From Pannonibacter sp. SL95 (GTDB lineage: Bacteria; Pseudomonadota; Alphaproteobacteria; Rhizobiales; Stappiaceae): 64,000 bases of DNA. This document shows, piece after piece, positions 27,671 through 37,739 of the stretch. Location of the stretch: the NCBI RefSeq assembly GCF_026672425.1, contig NZ_JAPPRC010000006.1, positions 1,116,001 through 1,180,000 on the forward strand, given 5' to 3'. Each line of letters begins with the position of its first letter. The stretch's first letter is position 1. The notes under the pieces are model-generated. The model searched no databases. It saw nothing but the letters and a program-made list of their open reading frames with translations, and was not told where the DNA came from. The position numbers and the translations under genes are program-made.

Positions 27671-29128
27671 TCAGAGCCCCAGCCCGCCGATGCAGGCGTA
27701 TTTGATGCTGAGGTAGTCGTCGACGCCGTATTTCGAGCCCTCGCGGCCCATGCCGCTGTCCTTGACGCCGCCGAAGGGGGCGACTTCCGTGGTGATCAGG
27801 CCTTCGTTGATGCCGACAAGGCCGTATTCCAGCGCTTCCATGACCCGGAACACCCGGCCGAGGTTCTGGGCATAGAAGTAGCAGGCCAGGCCATACTCGG
27901 TGTCATTGGCAAGCCGAATGACTTCCTCTTCGGTCTCGAAGCGGAACAGCGGGGCAAGCGGGCCGAAGGTCTCCTCGCGCGCCACCTTCATCTCGGCGGT
28001 GGCACCCGCAACGATGGTGGGCTGGAAGAAGCTGCCCTCGTTGCCGATGCGCGCGCCGCCGGTCAGGACCTTGCCCCCCTTGGCGACTGCGTCGGCGATG
28101 TGTTCCTCGACCTTGGCAATGGCGTTGGTGTCGATCAGTGGGCCCTGGGTGATGCCGTCCTTGCGCCCGTCGCCCACCTTGAGCTGTGCTTCGACAGCGG
28201 CCTTCAGCTTGGCAGCAAAGGCGTCATAGACGCCGGCCTGGACATAGAGCCGGTTGGCGCAGACGCAGGTCTGGCCGGAGTTGCGGAACTTGGAAATCAT
28301 CGCGCCGGCGACAGCCGCATCGAGATCGGCATCGTCGAAGACGATGAAGGGCGCATTGCCGCCCAGTTCCATCGAGATCTTCTTCATGTGCTTGCCCGCC
28401 TCGCTGGCAAGCAGCTTGCCGACTTCGGTCGAGCCGGTGAAGGTGATCTTGCGCAGGAGGGGATGTTCGCACATCTCCGCCGCGATCTCGGCCGCCGAAC
28501 CGGTGACCACGTTGATGACGCCGGCCGGAATGCCCGCTGCCTCTGCCATCGCGCCGAAGGCGAGGGCAGAGTAGGGCGTCTGGCTGGCCGGCTTGATGAC
28601 GATGGTACAACCGGCCCCGAGCGCGGCGCCGAGCTTGCGCGCGATCATCGAGTTCGGGAAATTCCAGGGCGTGATGGCCCCGACGACGCCGACCGGCTCC
28701 TTGGTGACCAGGATGCGCTTGCCGGCCCAGGGGGCGGGAATGACGTCGCCGTAGATGCGCTTGCCCTCTTCGGCGAAGAACCGGATGTACTTCACGCCGA
28801 GCGCGATTTCGCCCTTGGCCTCGGCCAGCGGCTTGCCCATTTCGGTGGTGAGCAACTCGGCCAGCGCATCATGGTTCGCCATGATCGCATCGCACAGCTT
28901 GTGCATGCGGCCCGCGCGATCCTCTGCCGTCAGGGCCTTCCAGCCGGCCAGTGCCTTGTGTGCGGCCTCGATGGCGCGGCGCGTTTCGGCGCGCCCGGCT
29001 TTCGGAACGGTGCCGATGGTCTCCAGCGTTGCCGGATTGTCGACGCGGATGGTCTGGCCACTGTCCGCCGGAACCCAGGCTCCATCGATGTACAGCTGCT
29101 GCTTCACCAGATTTGCATCAAGGCCCAT
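27671..29128 (-). CDS. gabD: NAD(P)-dependent succinate-semialdehyde dehydrogenase
   Basis: A 485-residue aldehyde dehydrogenase. The GabD family fit is close: TPWNFPNSMIARKLGAAL, ITFTGSTEVGKLL, the catalytic Glu in MELGGNAPFIV and catalytic Cys in NSGQTCVCANRLYV, then EETFGPLAPLF. It oxidises succinate semialdehyde to succinate, the last step of GABA and related catabolism; glutarate semialdehyde is an alternative substrate. The start at 29128 has GGGGAG 8 bases upstream. No gabT is adjacent. A 14-bp palindrome lies 84 bases upstream of the start. Confidence 0.9.
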   Translation of the reverse strand: MGLDANLVKQQLYIDGAWVPADSGQTIRVDNPATLETIGTVPKAGRAETRRAIEAAHKALAGWKALTAEDRAGRMHKLCDAIMANHDALAELLTTEMGKPLAEAKGEIALGVKYIRFFAEEGKRIYGDVIPAPWAGKRILVTKEPVGVVGAITPWNFPNSMIARKLGAALGAGCTIVIKPASQTPYSALAFGAMAEAAGIPAGVINVVTGSAAEIAAEMCEHPLLRKITFTGSTEVGKLLASEAGKHMKKISMELGGNAPFIVFDDADLDAAVAGAMISKFRNSGQTCVCANRLYVQAGVYDAFAAKLKAAVEAQLKVGDGRKDGITQGPLIDTNAIAKVEEHIADAVAKGGKVLTGGARIGNEGSFFQPTIVAGATAEMKVAREETFGPLAPLFRFETEEEVIRLANDTEYGLACYFYAQNLGRVFRVMEALEYGLVGINEGLITTEVAPFGGVKDSGMGREGSKYGVDDYLSIKYACIGGLGL

Positions 29129-29211
29129 GTCGGTCTCCCCCGGTCTGTCTTGCCCGTCGTGTCGGACGTGTGTGGCATGTATCAGGCGGGACGTCACGTC
29201 ATCGCCTATTA

Positions 29212-29225
29212 TTTAACATGTTAAA
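29212..29225. promoter_or_regulatory. Palindromic operator upstream of gabD
   Basis: The perfect 14-bp palindrome TTTAACATGTTAAA, directly followed in the gabD direction by TAATAG, a possible -10 box. A repressor binding here would block the promoter. MarR-, GntR- or IclR-type repressors use sites of this kind; none is encoded next to it. Confidence 0.6.
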
Positions 29226-29300
29226 CAGTTCCGAGGCGCGCGGTAAAGGGCCTTTGCACATCGTGTGCAGGCCGGGGTGGGACCTGCACGCTGAGGCAGA

Positions 29301-32300
29301 TCAATATTCCTTCTCGAAATAGATGCCGGCCTTCGACGACCCGGTCGCCCCCACTTCGCCACGGGCTTTCAGATTGCGCGACAGGTCGATGTCGACCTTC
29401 ACCTTGGAGGAGTCGCGGCCGGTGCCCTGTTCGACGCCCAGATAGATGTTGTCATTGATGTACTTGCCCACCGACAGGGATGGTCCGCCCGGACCTGCGA
29501 CATTGAGATCGACCGCGTCCAGACCGAGCGACTTGCGCAGCTGGGCGAGGGGGCCCTGGTCACTGCCACCGGTCAGCGTTGCCACGGCGGCGGCCAACTG
29601 GGCGATCTGCGTCGGCGACAGGCTGGTCATGCTGCGGTCAAACAGCAGCTGGGCGAGGATTTCGTCCTGTGGCAGGGAGGGCGACGACGACAAGGCGATG
29701 ACCGGATCCGCGGCGCTGCCGCTGATGGTCACATTGATGGTGGTCGAACTGGCAGTGGTCGTGGCCACGAAGTTCAGCGTCGGCGTCAACGAGCCGGTGA
29801 AGGTCACTGAGCCTTGCGAGAAGGCAAGGCGCCGGGTGAGCACATCCAGCTGGCCCCGGCGCAGCGTGATGCCGCCAATGGCTTGCGGCTGCGCCGTGGT
29901 GCCAACGATCCGCAGCGAACCGCCCAACTCCGCATCAAGACCACGGCCGCGCACGAAGATGCGGGCCGGCGCATTGACAGTGACGTCGAGCGACAGCCCG
30001 CCGCTGCCTGAGCCGCCGCCTGTCTCGCCCATGTCCTGCTTCAGCTCTGCCACCTGCTCGCGCACGGGCTTGGGCGCATTGACGTGCCGCACCGCCAGCG
30101 GCGACAGGCTGCCGGGCAGGGATTGAGGAATGGCGATATTGGCGTCCTTGACGTTCACGGTGCCGGACAGCAGACCGCCACCTGCCAGCGGGCCGCTGAC
30201 CTTCAGGGCAGCGCCAATATCGGCCGTGACGATGCGGCCATCGCTGTAGCGGCCATTGTCGACCGTGATGGACAGGTCCGCCGGCATGTCTTGCGACAGC
30301 CCGACCGAGCCGCTGGCCTTCACAGTGCCTCCGGCGGCAATCGCTGCGGTGATGCCGTTGACGATGATCCGGTCACGGGTGACGTCGATGGTTCCGGTCA
30401 CATCGCGCAGGGTGAAGCCGGAGGAAAGCTCGGTGAAACTGACGCCTTGGGGACGCGCCGTCAGGGCGTAATCGGGCGCGGCAAACGTGCCGCCGATCCG
30501 CCCGGATACGGCAAACGCGCCTTCGCCCCGGAACCCGGACCGCGTCAGGGCAGGGCGGGCAAGCGCCAGCGGCACGTTGCCGGAAACATCCAGCGCCAGC
30601 GATCCTGCACCGGCGATGTTCACCGGGCCAGTTGCGGTGAGCGACAGGCCACCGTCGCCGATCACCTTGCTGGTCTGCTCGATGCGCTGGCCCTGGAAGC
30701 TGCCACGGCTGTCGAGGCCAAGCGGGGCAATGCCGTTGCTGGCGAGGGCCGCCGCCGAAAGACCTGCGCCCGTGAGCTGCCAGCTGGCAACCGGCGCGCT
30801 GGCCGCGCCGCTGACCTTGACCGAGCCACTGAGCGTACCGGCAAGCCCGAGCCCCGGACTGAAGGCGTTGGCGAGGGCCACTGGCACGGATTTCAGCGTG
30901 CCATTGAGGTTCAGTGTCTCGCCGGCAGTGCCCTGGATCACAAGGGCGCCATTGCCGAGGGCGAGGGCAACCTCGTCAAGCCGGGCAATGGCATTGGCGT
31001 AGGACAGCCGCGCCGGGCGCACCAGCGATGTCTTGAGGCCGCTGTAGGTGCCGTCGAGCCGGGCGAGCGTCAGGTCAAAGCCCGCCGCCACCGCCGTCAG
31101 GCTGCTAGCCGCCGCGACGCCGTCCTTGGCGGTGCCGGGCAGGCGCGCATCGAGCGTGAAATCCGTGCGGGTGCCGTCGCTCTTGGCCGTGGCCGCAAGG
31201 CTGGCCAGCCGGGTGCCGCCGGCCAGGAGGCCGGATGCCGACACCGTGCCGGAGGCTTGCGGGACGGCAGTGAGGTCAAACAGGTCCGCGTCGACCTTGA
31301 AGCTGTCGACGGCTGCTTGCGGCAGGCCCACGCCGGCGCCCTCTGCCGTCAGGCGGATACGCGGGCCCTTGGCGTCAGCGCTGATCGCTGCCTGCGCCGT
31401 CAGGCGGCCGGAGAGGGCGGTGAGGGCAAGGGGGGAGAGTTCCGAAAGGTCGGGGGCGTTCAGGGTGAGTGTGCCGCTGACACTCTCGAGCGCGCGCGTC
31501 AGGTCCGCGACTGTCAGCTCGCCGCTGAGCCGGTTGCCGCCGACGGCGGCCTCGAAGCCCGTCAGCTCGGCGCGGCCATCGTTGCTCGACACTTCACCCC
31601 GTGCCACCAGCGGCGCGCCGTTCAGCTTGGCCGACAGGTTCAGTTCCCCCCGCGGCGCATCCGGATCGGCTTCACCGGAAAGGGCCAGCGACAGGTCGGT
31701 GAGCGGCGTGCCTGACAGCAGGATCTGGTTCGAGGTCGCGGTCAGCTCAAGCCCGGGGCGCGCCAGCGCGCCGGACAGATCAGCCTCCGCCGTCAGGCTT
31801 CCGCCCAGTCGCGGATCAAGGCGCGACAGATCGGGCAGGGTGACACGGATTTCGCCGTCGAGGCCGTCCTCGTCGCCCTGTTTCATCGCAGCCGTGCCGG
31901 TGACCGAAACACCTGGTGCCAGCAGGGAGAGATCGCGCAAGGCCGCGGTGCCGTCCTTTGCAAGGCTCAGTTCGCCGGACGCCTGCGTCTTGCCGGCGAG
32001 AAGCCCATCCAGTGCTGCCACCCCCGTGGCAAGGTCCGTGCCGGCCAGCGACAGGGTGACCGCTCCGGTCAGATCCGTGAGGTCCAGCACGGAACGGAAG
32101 CCAGCGCCCAGACTGCCGGAGAGCGGCTTGCCTGACAGCGGGGCGAAAGGGCCAAGGTCCGGAATGCGCAGATCGCCGACGAGCCGGGTCTGCCGCGCCC
32201 GGATCTCGCTCTCCCCGATTTGCAGGGACAGGACCGGCAAGGAGGCACTTGCGCGGGCGAGGCGGAAGACGGCACTGCCGTCCTCGACGGCGAGCCGGCC

Positions 32301-33647
32301 GGTCAGGTCGGCCGAGGTCGTGCCGCTGAACGGAGCCAGTCGTGGGTCGGACGGGGCAAGCCCGGCGATTCGGAGCGTGGCATTGACCGGCAGGGACAAG
32401 GCACCCGGGCTGAGGTTGGCTCCCACCCCCGTGGCATCGATCCTTGCGGAGGGCACGGTGACAGTGGGTGTCTTCAGCGCATCCGCTTCGAGGCTGGCAT
32501 GCCAGGTGGCGCGATCCAGCGGGCCGTCGAGCTTGGCCGAGGCCGTCAGGCTCTTCAACGTGGCAAGGCCGGAACCGGTGTCGATGCCGATCAGGGCCTC
32601 GCCTGCAGCAGCCAGCCGTGCATCGAGCTTGCCCGCCAGAACCTGGCTTGCCGGATCGAGACTGGCGGTGCCGGAGGCGGACAGTGTGCCAGTCGTCATT
32701 TCTAATGTGCCGGCGCGGGCGCGGAAGTCCTGGGTGAGATCGATGGCTGCGGCGAGCCGGGTCTGGCCAGCCAGGACAGCCCCCGCCACAGGCGGAGCCA
32801 GCGGGGCAAGGTCCCCGCCGAGGTCAACGGTCAGGCGGCGCTCGCTGTTGCCCGTCTCGCTGAGGCGTGCGGTGCCGCTGGCGGTCGGGCGGCCATCCAG
32901 CGCCAGGGCCAGCCGGGCGCTCCAGTCTGCCAGCGGTCCGGCGCCGTTGAGGTCGAGATCAAGCGCGGGCAGATCCTCGATCCCGGCGAGGCGGGCAATC
33001 AGGCCGCCACGCGGTTCATTTGCCTTGAGCTTGAAGTCCAGCGTCCCGGCATCCGGCGCGAAGGTGACGTCAGCAGACAAGGCCCCGGCGGTCCCGTCGA
33101 TCCGGGTGACGTCCAGCTTGCCCGAGAGGGTCTCTGGCAGGGCATCCGCCGCGCCGCTGGCCTTGGCTGCAAGCCTGACCGGAACCCCGGCAACGGCAGC
33201 GCCGAGCTGAATGTCCGGCAGGTCGAGATGGTCAAGCCGCAGCGACGCTACGGGAAGCGGCAGGCCACCCTTCTTCGGGCTCGGCTCTGCTGGCTCTGCG
33301 GCTGGCTGCGGCCGGCGTTGCAGGTCGATGCTGGTGGCCGACAGGCTGTTGACCCGGGCTTCTCCGGTCAAGAGGGCGAGAGGCTGCCAGTCAAGCGCGA
33401 TGCCGGATATGGTGGCATAGGGGCCGGACGGGTCGGTCAGGGTCAGGCGGGCAAGGGACACATCGCCGGACCAGGAAATCGACAGGCCTTCCAGCCGGGC
33501 GCCGCCCTCGGGCAAGTCCAGCGCGTCATTGGCCAGCTGCTGGATCAGCCGTTCGCCGACCGGTGTGGGCACGAGCGCAAGCGCGAGCCCGGCGAGTGCC
33601 GTGCTGCCAAGGGCAGTGTAGAGCAAGGCTTTCAGAATGCGCCGCAC
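29301..33647 (-). CDS. tamB: Translocation and assembly module protein TamB
   Basis: A 1,448-residue inner-membrane-anchored periplasmic protein. One N-terminal membrane helix (residues 5-26, ALLYTALGSTALAGLALAL) is followed by a very long, low-complexity beta-helical stretch rich in Ala, Gly, Leu, Asp and Ser. The C-terminal DUF490 domain ends with GGITLRRGQLDVL, FSQGSVTFTG, SLPQDEILAQLLFDRS and a final FEKEY. TamB bridges the periplasm and works with TamA in outer-membrane protein or phospholipid delivery. The start is 14 bases after the tamA stop, so the two form an operon. Confidence 0.95.
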   Translation of the reverse strand: MRRILKALLYTALGSTALAGLALALVPTPVGERLIQQLANDALDLPEGGARLEGLSISWSGDVSLARLTLTDPSGPYATISGIALDWQPLALLTGEARVNSLSATSIDLQRRPQPAAEPAEPSPKKGGLPLPVASLRLDHLDLPDIQLGAAVAGVPVRLAAKASGAADALPETLSGKLDVTRIDGTAGALSADVTFAPDAGTLDFKLKANEPRGGLIARLAGIEDLPALDLDLNGAGPLADWSARLALALDGRPTASGTARLSETGNSERRLTVDLGGDLAPLAPPVAGAVLAGQTRLAAAIDLTQDFRARAGTLEMTTGTLSASGTASLDPASQVLAGKLDARLAAAGEALIGIDTGSGLATLKSLTASAKLDGPLDRATWHASLEADALKTPTVTVPSARIDATGVGANLSPGALSLPVNATLRIAGLAPSDPRLAPFSGTTSADLTGRLAVEDGSAVFRLARASASLPVLSLQIGESEIRARQTRLVGDLRIPDLGPFAPLSGKPLSGSLGAGFRSVLDLTDLTGAVTLSLAGTDLATGVAALDGLLAGKTQASGELSLAKDGTAALRDLSLLAPGVSVTGTAAMKQGDEDGLDGEIRVTLPDLSRLDPRLGGSLTAEADLSGALARPGLELTATSNQILLSGTPLTDLSLALSGEADPDAPRGELNLSAKLNGAPLVARGEVSSNDGRAELTGFEAAVGGNRLSGELTVADLTRALESVSGTLTLNAPDLSELSPLALTALSGRLTAQAAISADAKGPRIRLTAEGAGVGLPQAAVDSFKVDADLFDLTAVPQASGTVSASGLLAGGTRLASLAATAKSDGTRTDFTLDARLPGTAKDGVAAASSLTAVAAGFDLTLARLDGTYSGLKTSLVRPARLSYANAIARLDEVALALGNGALVIQGTAGETLNLNGTLKSVPVALANAFSPGLGLAGTLSGSVKVSGAASAPVASWQLTGAGLSAAALASNGIAPLGLDSRGSFQGQRIEQTSKVIGDGGLSLTATGPVNIAGAGSLALDVSGNVPLALARPALTRSGFRGEGAFAVSGRIGGTFAAPDYALTARPQGVSFTELSSGFTLRDVTGTIDVTRDRIIVNGITAAIAAGGTVKASGSVGLSQDMPADLSITVDNGRYSDGRIVTADIGAALKVSGPLAGGGLLSGTVNVKDANIAIPQSLPGSLSPLAVRHVNAPKPVREQVAELKQDMGETGGGSGSGGLSLDVTVNAPARIFVRGRGLDAELGGSLRIVGTTAQPQAIGGITLRRGQLDVLTRRLAFSQGSVTFTGSLTPTLNFVATTTASSTTINVTISGSAADPVIALSSSPSLPQDEILAQLLFDRSMTSLSPTQIAQLAAAVATLTGGSDQGPLAQLRKSLGLDAVDLNVAGPGGPSLSVGKYINDNIYLGVEQGTGRDSSKVKVDIDLSRNLKARGEVGATGSSKAGIYFEKEY

Positions 33648-33661
33648 GTGCTTTGTCCGGT

Positions 33662-35644
33662 TCAGAAGGCCTGACTGAGGCCGAGGTAGATCGCGAAATC
33701 AGGATCACCCTTTTCCGGCGAAAGTGGGACCGCAACATCGAGGCGCAGCGGGCCGATCGGCGTGAAGTAGCGGATGCCCGCGCCGATGCCGATCTTGAAG
33801 GGGCGCGAGAAGTCGGGCACCGAGGCATTGTAGACATTGCCGGCATCAACAAAGGCGACCGCGCCGAACGTCTCGGTCAGGCGCACGCGCACTTCCCCCG
33901 ACATCTCGATGAGGCTGCGTCCACCGGTGACCTCGCCATTGCGGCGCGGGCCGACGTTTCGGTAGGCGTAGCCACGGATCGAGCCGCCGCCGCCGGCAAA
34001 GAAGCGCCGGCCGGCCGGAATGTCATCCACCTGCGGCCCGACAATGCTGCCCGCGGCCAGACGACCGGCCAGGATGAAGCGTTTGGACTCGTCCAGCGCC
34101 GCGTAGCTCGACACCGACCCTTTCATGAACATCATCATGTTGCGGTTGCGGATGTCATAGGCCGGTTCGGCAAAGGCGGTCGCCAGCAAACCCTTGGAGG
34201 GATTGAGCTTGTCGTCCCGCGTGTCATAGGTGAGATCAGCAGGCAGGCCGGTTAGCAGATAGGTCTTCTTGCCATAGGCATCGGTCTCGTCGAGGAAGGC
34301 GATCTCGAAGCCGGCGCGGCCGCTGAACTGGTCGGTGAACTCCCGCTTCAGATAGGCGTCATAGGTGGCCGAGCGGCTGGTGTAGGCGTTGGGCGCTTCC
34401 TGCTTGGCCGACAGGGAGGTGCTGAAACTGGTCAGCGGGCCGAACACGCCCGGCTTTTCGAAGGCGATCTTCGCGGCATATTCCATGTCCTTGAACGAGG
34501 AATTGCCAAGCCGGCCGACCGAGCCTTCGACGGAAAGAAGCTCGCCCTGTCCGAACAGGTTGCGCCGCCGCCAGTAGGCCTCGAAGCCGCCGCCTTCCGT
34601 TGACGACCAGGTCGCGCCAGCGCCCAGCACGTGCCGCTTGCGCTCGGAGACCTCGATGTTGACCGGCAGCGCGCCGTCCGGTCCGATCGTGTCGGCCTCG
34701 ACCATGTTGACGCTGGCAAAGATGCCCAGGTCATTCAGGCGTTTCTGGGCGGCAGCCAGAATCTCGGGATCATAGACGGACCCTTCCGGGATCATCGCCT
34801 GTGCCACGACAAAATTCGGATCGGTCACCTTGGTTCCGGTGACCGTGACCGCGCCGAAACGCGCCTGCTCTCCCGCGTTGGCGACGAGCGTCACGTCCAG
34901 ATGGTCGTTGGCGTGGTCGGCGGTGATGTCGCGGGTGACGATGCGCGCCTTCGGGAAGCCGCGCGCGCGCAATGTGTTCAGGATCTGCCGTTCGGCAACG
35001 AGGACCTTGGACGAATCAGCCGTGGTGCCAGGCGCAAGGCCCCAGAAACCGGGATCGGTCGACAGCTGGCTGGCCGCAGCCCCTTCCGCGCCGATCCGCA
35101 CGTCGCCAAAGGTGAACAGCGGACCGGCCGAAATCGCGATGGTCACAGGGACCGGACGCGGACCCGGCAGGCTGCCGCGCTGCAGCGCGCTTTGCAGCGG
35201 CAGCCCGGCGATCTTGATGTCGACCGTGCCGCCATAGCGACCCTCGACATAGAGCTGGGCGATCAGCCGGTCGAAATCATTGAGCGCACGGGCAATGAGG
35301 CCCGCCTCGCCAGAGGGAGCCTTTTCGGCCTCGCTGACCAGAATGGACGCCGCCGTCAGCCGTTCCTTGAGCGGGTCATCGCCGCCCGAAAGGGTCAGCG
35401 TCGGAACATAGGGAAAGGCATCCGGCGTGTTGGCGTCGTCGCTCGCCGAACCCCACAGGCGGTAACCGAAAAGTTCGAAGGCCCCGGCCGGCAGAGGCGT
35501 CAGGATCGAGACCGTGGCAAGCAGGAAACCGGCGCAAAACAATGCTGTCCGCCAGGCCGTCCGGTTGGAAACGGGGCAGGGCAGGGGACCATCCGCACGG
35601 TGAACAACCGCTGCGGGGCCAGACTGTTTGGACGGAACTCGCAT
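33662..35644 (-). CDS. tamA: Autotransporter assembly outer-membrane protein TamA (Omp85 family)
   Basis: About 660 residues. A signal-like hydrophobic stretch (ALFCAGFLLATVSILTPLPAGA) lies at roughly residues 34-56, so the N-terminus is unusually long or the true start is downstream of ATG 35644. Three POTRA domains follow, then an Omp85 beta barrel with the hallmark RRFFAGGGGSIRGY (L6 RGY motif) and a C-terminal strand ending in Phe. It is the outer-membrane partner of TamB. A hairpin sits about 120 bases upstream and may separate it from the chemoreceptor gene. Confidence 0.93.
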   Translation of the reverse strand: MRVPSKQSGPAAVVHRADGPLPCPVSNRTAWRTALFCAGFLLATVSILTPLPAGAFELFGYRLWGSASDDANTPDAFPYVPTLTLSGGDDPLKERLTAASILVSEAEKAPSGEAGLIARALNDFDRLIAQLYVEGRYGGTVDIKIAGLPLQSALQRGSLPGPRPVPVTIAISAGPLFTFGDVRIGAEGAAASQLSTDPGFWGLAPGTTADSSKVLVAERQILNTLRARGFPKARIVTRDITADHANDHLDVTLVANAGEQARFGAVTVTGTKVTDPNFVVAQAMIPEGSVYDPEILAAAQKRLNDLGIFASVNMVEADTIGPDGALPVNIEVSERKRHVLGAGATWSSTEGGGFEAYWRRRNLFGQGELLSVEGSVGRLGNSSFKDMEYAAKIAFEKPGVFGPLTSFSTSLSAKQEAPNAYTSRSATYDAYLKREFTDQFSGRAGFEIAFLDETDAYGKKTYLLTGLPADLTYDTRDDKLNPSKGLLATAFAEPAYDIRNRNMMMFMKGSVSSYAALDESKRFILAGRLAAGSIVGPQVDDIPAGRRFFAGGGGSIRGYAYRNVGPRRNGEVTGGRSLIEMSGEVRVRLTETFGAVAFVDAGNVYNASVPDFSRPFKIGIGAGIRYFTPIGPLRLDVAVPLSPEKGDPDFAIYLGLSQAF

Positions 35645-35764
35645 CAACTCGCAGCCGTCTGGTGGCCCAAGGGGGCACGGCGGATCCGTGACCCATGGGT
35701 TTGTATCGCATGGTCAGGCCGCTGTTGCGAGCCCTGGCCCGTGCGCGGGACAAGAGATCCATAG

Positions 35765-35786
35765 CCGGTTGCAAACGAGCAACCGG
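35765..35786 (-). terminator. Hairpin between the chemoreceptor and tamA genes
   Basis: A perfect 8-bp stem CCGGTTGC with a 6-base loop, about 130 bases after the chemoreceptor stop and 120 bases before tamA. There is no T-tract, so it may be a terminator or a leader structure. The rest of this 270-base gap shows nothing further. Confidence 0.4.
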
Positions 35787-35914
35787 ATGAGGATAAAGCC
35801 CCAAGCTATCATAGTAACGGAAGAGTTAAGGCTTTCCTGTGCCTTTGAAGGGGTCGCGCGCCCTGTCCCGAGAAGCGGTCGCTGGCGGGAAAGACGCGCG
35901 CCAGACCCACGGCC

Positions 35915-37579
35915 TTATCGCGTGGCAGCCCGTGTTTGCTGCGTCTTTTCCCTGGCTTCGATGGCTGCACCCAGCTCATCGAGGCCGGTCAGGACATGGA
36001 CGCTTGCAGCATCCATACGCCGCAGGGCAGCAGTGATTCCGGAGGCATCGGAGCGAAAGGCCGCATCCAGTGCGGCCTTCGCCGATGCATGGACCTCCTC
36101 GTGCGGGGAAAGCAGGGCCTTGAAGGCCGGCATGCAGGTGATCTGCGGGTCTTTCAGGCCATCGTACCATTTGCCGAGCCGGCAGTTGCGGTGATCCGGT
36201 ACATCGCTGCTTTTCCAGCTATCCTTGCCCATGCACGTATCAATGACCCGTTTCTTGAAGGCGACATGGTCGATCTTGGCCATATGGCAGAGACAGACAT
36301 CGGATTCTGCAACAAACAGTTCCTTGGCCCGGTTGATGGAATGGGTCACCGCGCGATTGACGCCGTTGGCGATGTCTTCAACCATCTGCTTGCTGTCGTC
36401 GGCCATTCCGGCAATCGAGCTGATGTGCTCGGCAACGTCGCCGCTGGCTTTCTTTTGCTGATCGAGAATCCCGGCGATGTCATTCATGCGGGTCACAACG
36501 CCGCCGATCTTGCTGGCGAAATCCTCGATCTGCGTGGTGCTGATGTCGATCGCCCTCTCGCCTTCGACCACGGCTGCGGTCGAGCCGCGCATGTTGCCTT
36601 CGATCATCGACATGCCGTTGCTCAGCTCATGGATGCGGCGGGTGATCTCGTCGGTCGACTGGCCCGTCATTTCGGCGAGCTGCTTCACTTCAGAGGCGAC
36701 AACGGCGAAGCCGCGCCCCGATTCGCCCGCCCTGACGGCCTCGATCGTGGCATTGAGAGCCAGCAGGTTGGTCTGCTTGGCAATGCGCTCGATGACCGAG
36801 AGGGTCTTGCCGATCTGCTCGGTGATCCCGGACAGGGTGTCGACGCTTTGAGACGTGCCACCAATCGCCATGGAAATGTCGCGAACGGAGTCGGCCAGCT
36901 GATGTATGGCCTTCCGGTTTTCCTCGATGGATGCGTAGCTGGTCTGCGCGTCGGCGGCGACCTGCGTACCTGCACTGGCAATTTCCTCGACCGAGGCCAC
37001 GAGTTCGGTTGCCGCAGCTGAAATCGTCTGGCTATTGCTGGCGACCAGATTTGAATTCTTCTGCAGATAGGCAAGGTCAAGAAGGACCTGGTTGGTCTCC
37101 GACACCGTCTGCGCGATCGACTTGACCGAGTTGATCCGCCCTGCGCTCATCTCCTTGGTCTTGCGCGTTTCCTCCTCGGCCAGGAAACCGGCCATGTAGG
37201 CTTGCAGATCCTGTTCCAGGAGATCGAGAAGGCGAGTCAGGCCGCGGGACGGCGAACCGAACATGCTTTTGCGGCCCATGAGATCTTTCAGCAGGCGGGT
37301 TTGCACCCGCGCCCGGAAATGCAGCTCTGCCGCGATTCGCTGGCCAGCCATGGCATCTGCCCTGCCAGCTGCCATGGCGTTGTCTTGCAGGCCGTCGGCA
37401 GATGCCGTCAGCGCCTCGACCCAGCGGTCCGTCGCCGCCGCCTTGGTGCTTTTCCGCAGCCCTTGCTTGTCGTCCTGTTCGACCCACCGCACCGCTTCGT
37501 TGATCGCGGCGGCAAGAGAACGCTCAAGGGCGGGAGCAAACAGGGAAGCCGCCGTCTGCCGATTCGCAAGCTCACTCAT
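35915..37579 (-). CDS. Soluble methyl-accepting chemotaxis protein with a C-terminal zinc-binding CZB domain
   Basis: A 554-residue chemoreceptor without membrane helices. The N-terminal 170 residues are helical and unassigned. The signalling hairpin tip is [18 protein letters not shown] followed by [19 protein letters not shown]. The C-terminal CZB domain (last 130 residues) shows the zinc ligands in [23 protein letters not shown] and [12 protein letters not shown] domains sense zinc or hypochlorite in other bacteria. ATG 37579 has AAGGA 7 bases upstream; longer frames would start inside the T-tract of the folD terminator. No other chemotaxis gene is visible nearby. Confidence 0.88.
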   Translation of the reverse strand: MSELANRQTAASLFAPALERSLAAAINEAVRWVEQDDKQGLRKSTKAAATDRWVEALTASADGLQDNAMAAGRADAMAGQRIAAELHFRARVQTRLLKDLMGRKSMFGSPSRGLTRLLDLLEQDLQAYMAGFLAEEETRKTKEMSAGRINSVKSIAQTVSETNQVLLDLAYLQKNSNLVASNSQTISAAATELVASVEEIASAGTQVAADAQTSYASIEENRKAIHQLADSVRDISMAIGGTSQSVDTLSGITEQIGKTLSVIERIAKQTNLLALNATIEAVRAGESGRGFAVVASEVKQLAEMTGQSTDEITRRIHELSNGMSMIEGNMRGSTAAVVEGERAIDISTTQIEDFASKIGGVVTRMNDIAGILDQQKKASGDVAEHISSIAGMADDSKQMVEDIANGVNRAVTHSINRAKELFVAESDVCLCHMAKIDHVAFKKRVIDTCMGKDSWKSSDVPDHRNCRLGKWYDGLKDPQITCMPAFKALLSPHEEVHASAKAALDAAFRSDASGITAALRRMDAASVHVLTGLDELGAAIEAREKTQQTRAATR

Positions 37580-37666
37580 GCCAAGTTCCTTTAGGGTCGT
37601 TTCGGCATGAGCATCGAACTTCATGGTTAATGAAACTATAAGCGTCAGCAGTCCTATAAATAAAAA

Positions 37667-37698
37667 CATCGCCTTCCGACTGCCTTCGGAAGACGATG
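37667..37698 (-). terminator. Terminator of folD
   Basis: A 13-bp stem (CATCGCCTTCCGA against TCGGAAGACGATG, one G-T pair) with a 6-base loop, 41 bases past the folD stop, followed on the minus strand by TTTTTATTTAT. Strong rho-independent form, separating folD from the chemoreceptor gene. Confidence 0.9.
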
Positions 37699-37739
37699 TC
37701 TTTTATGACTGGTATTAGTGACAGGAGGACTTTACCGGA

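Noticed and set aside
31048-33210. 720-codon plus-strand frame opposite tamB
   Set aside because: Ser/Arg/Ala-rich shadow of the repetitive tamB coding sequence.
37580-37669. Longer chemoreceptor start with a hydrophobic N-terminus
   Set aside because: These codons are the T-tract and flank of the folD terminator, and the internal ATG has a strong ribosome site.
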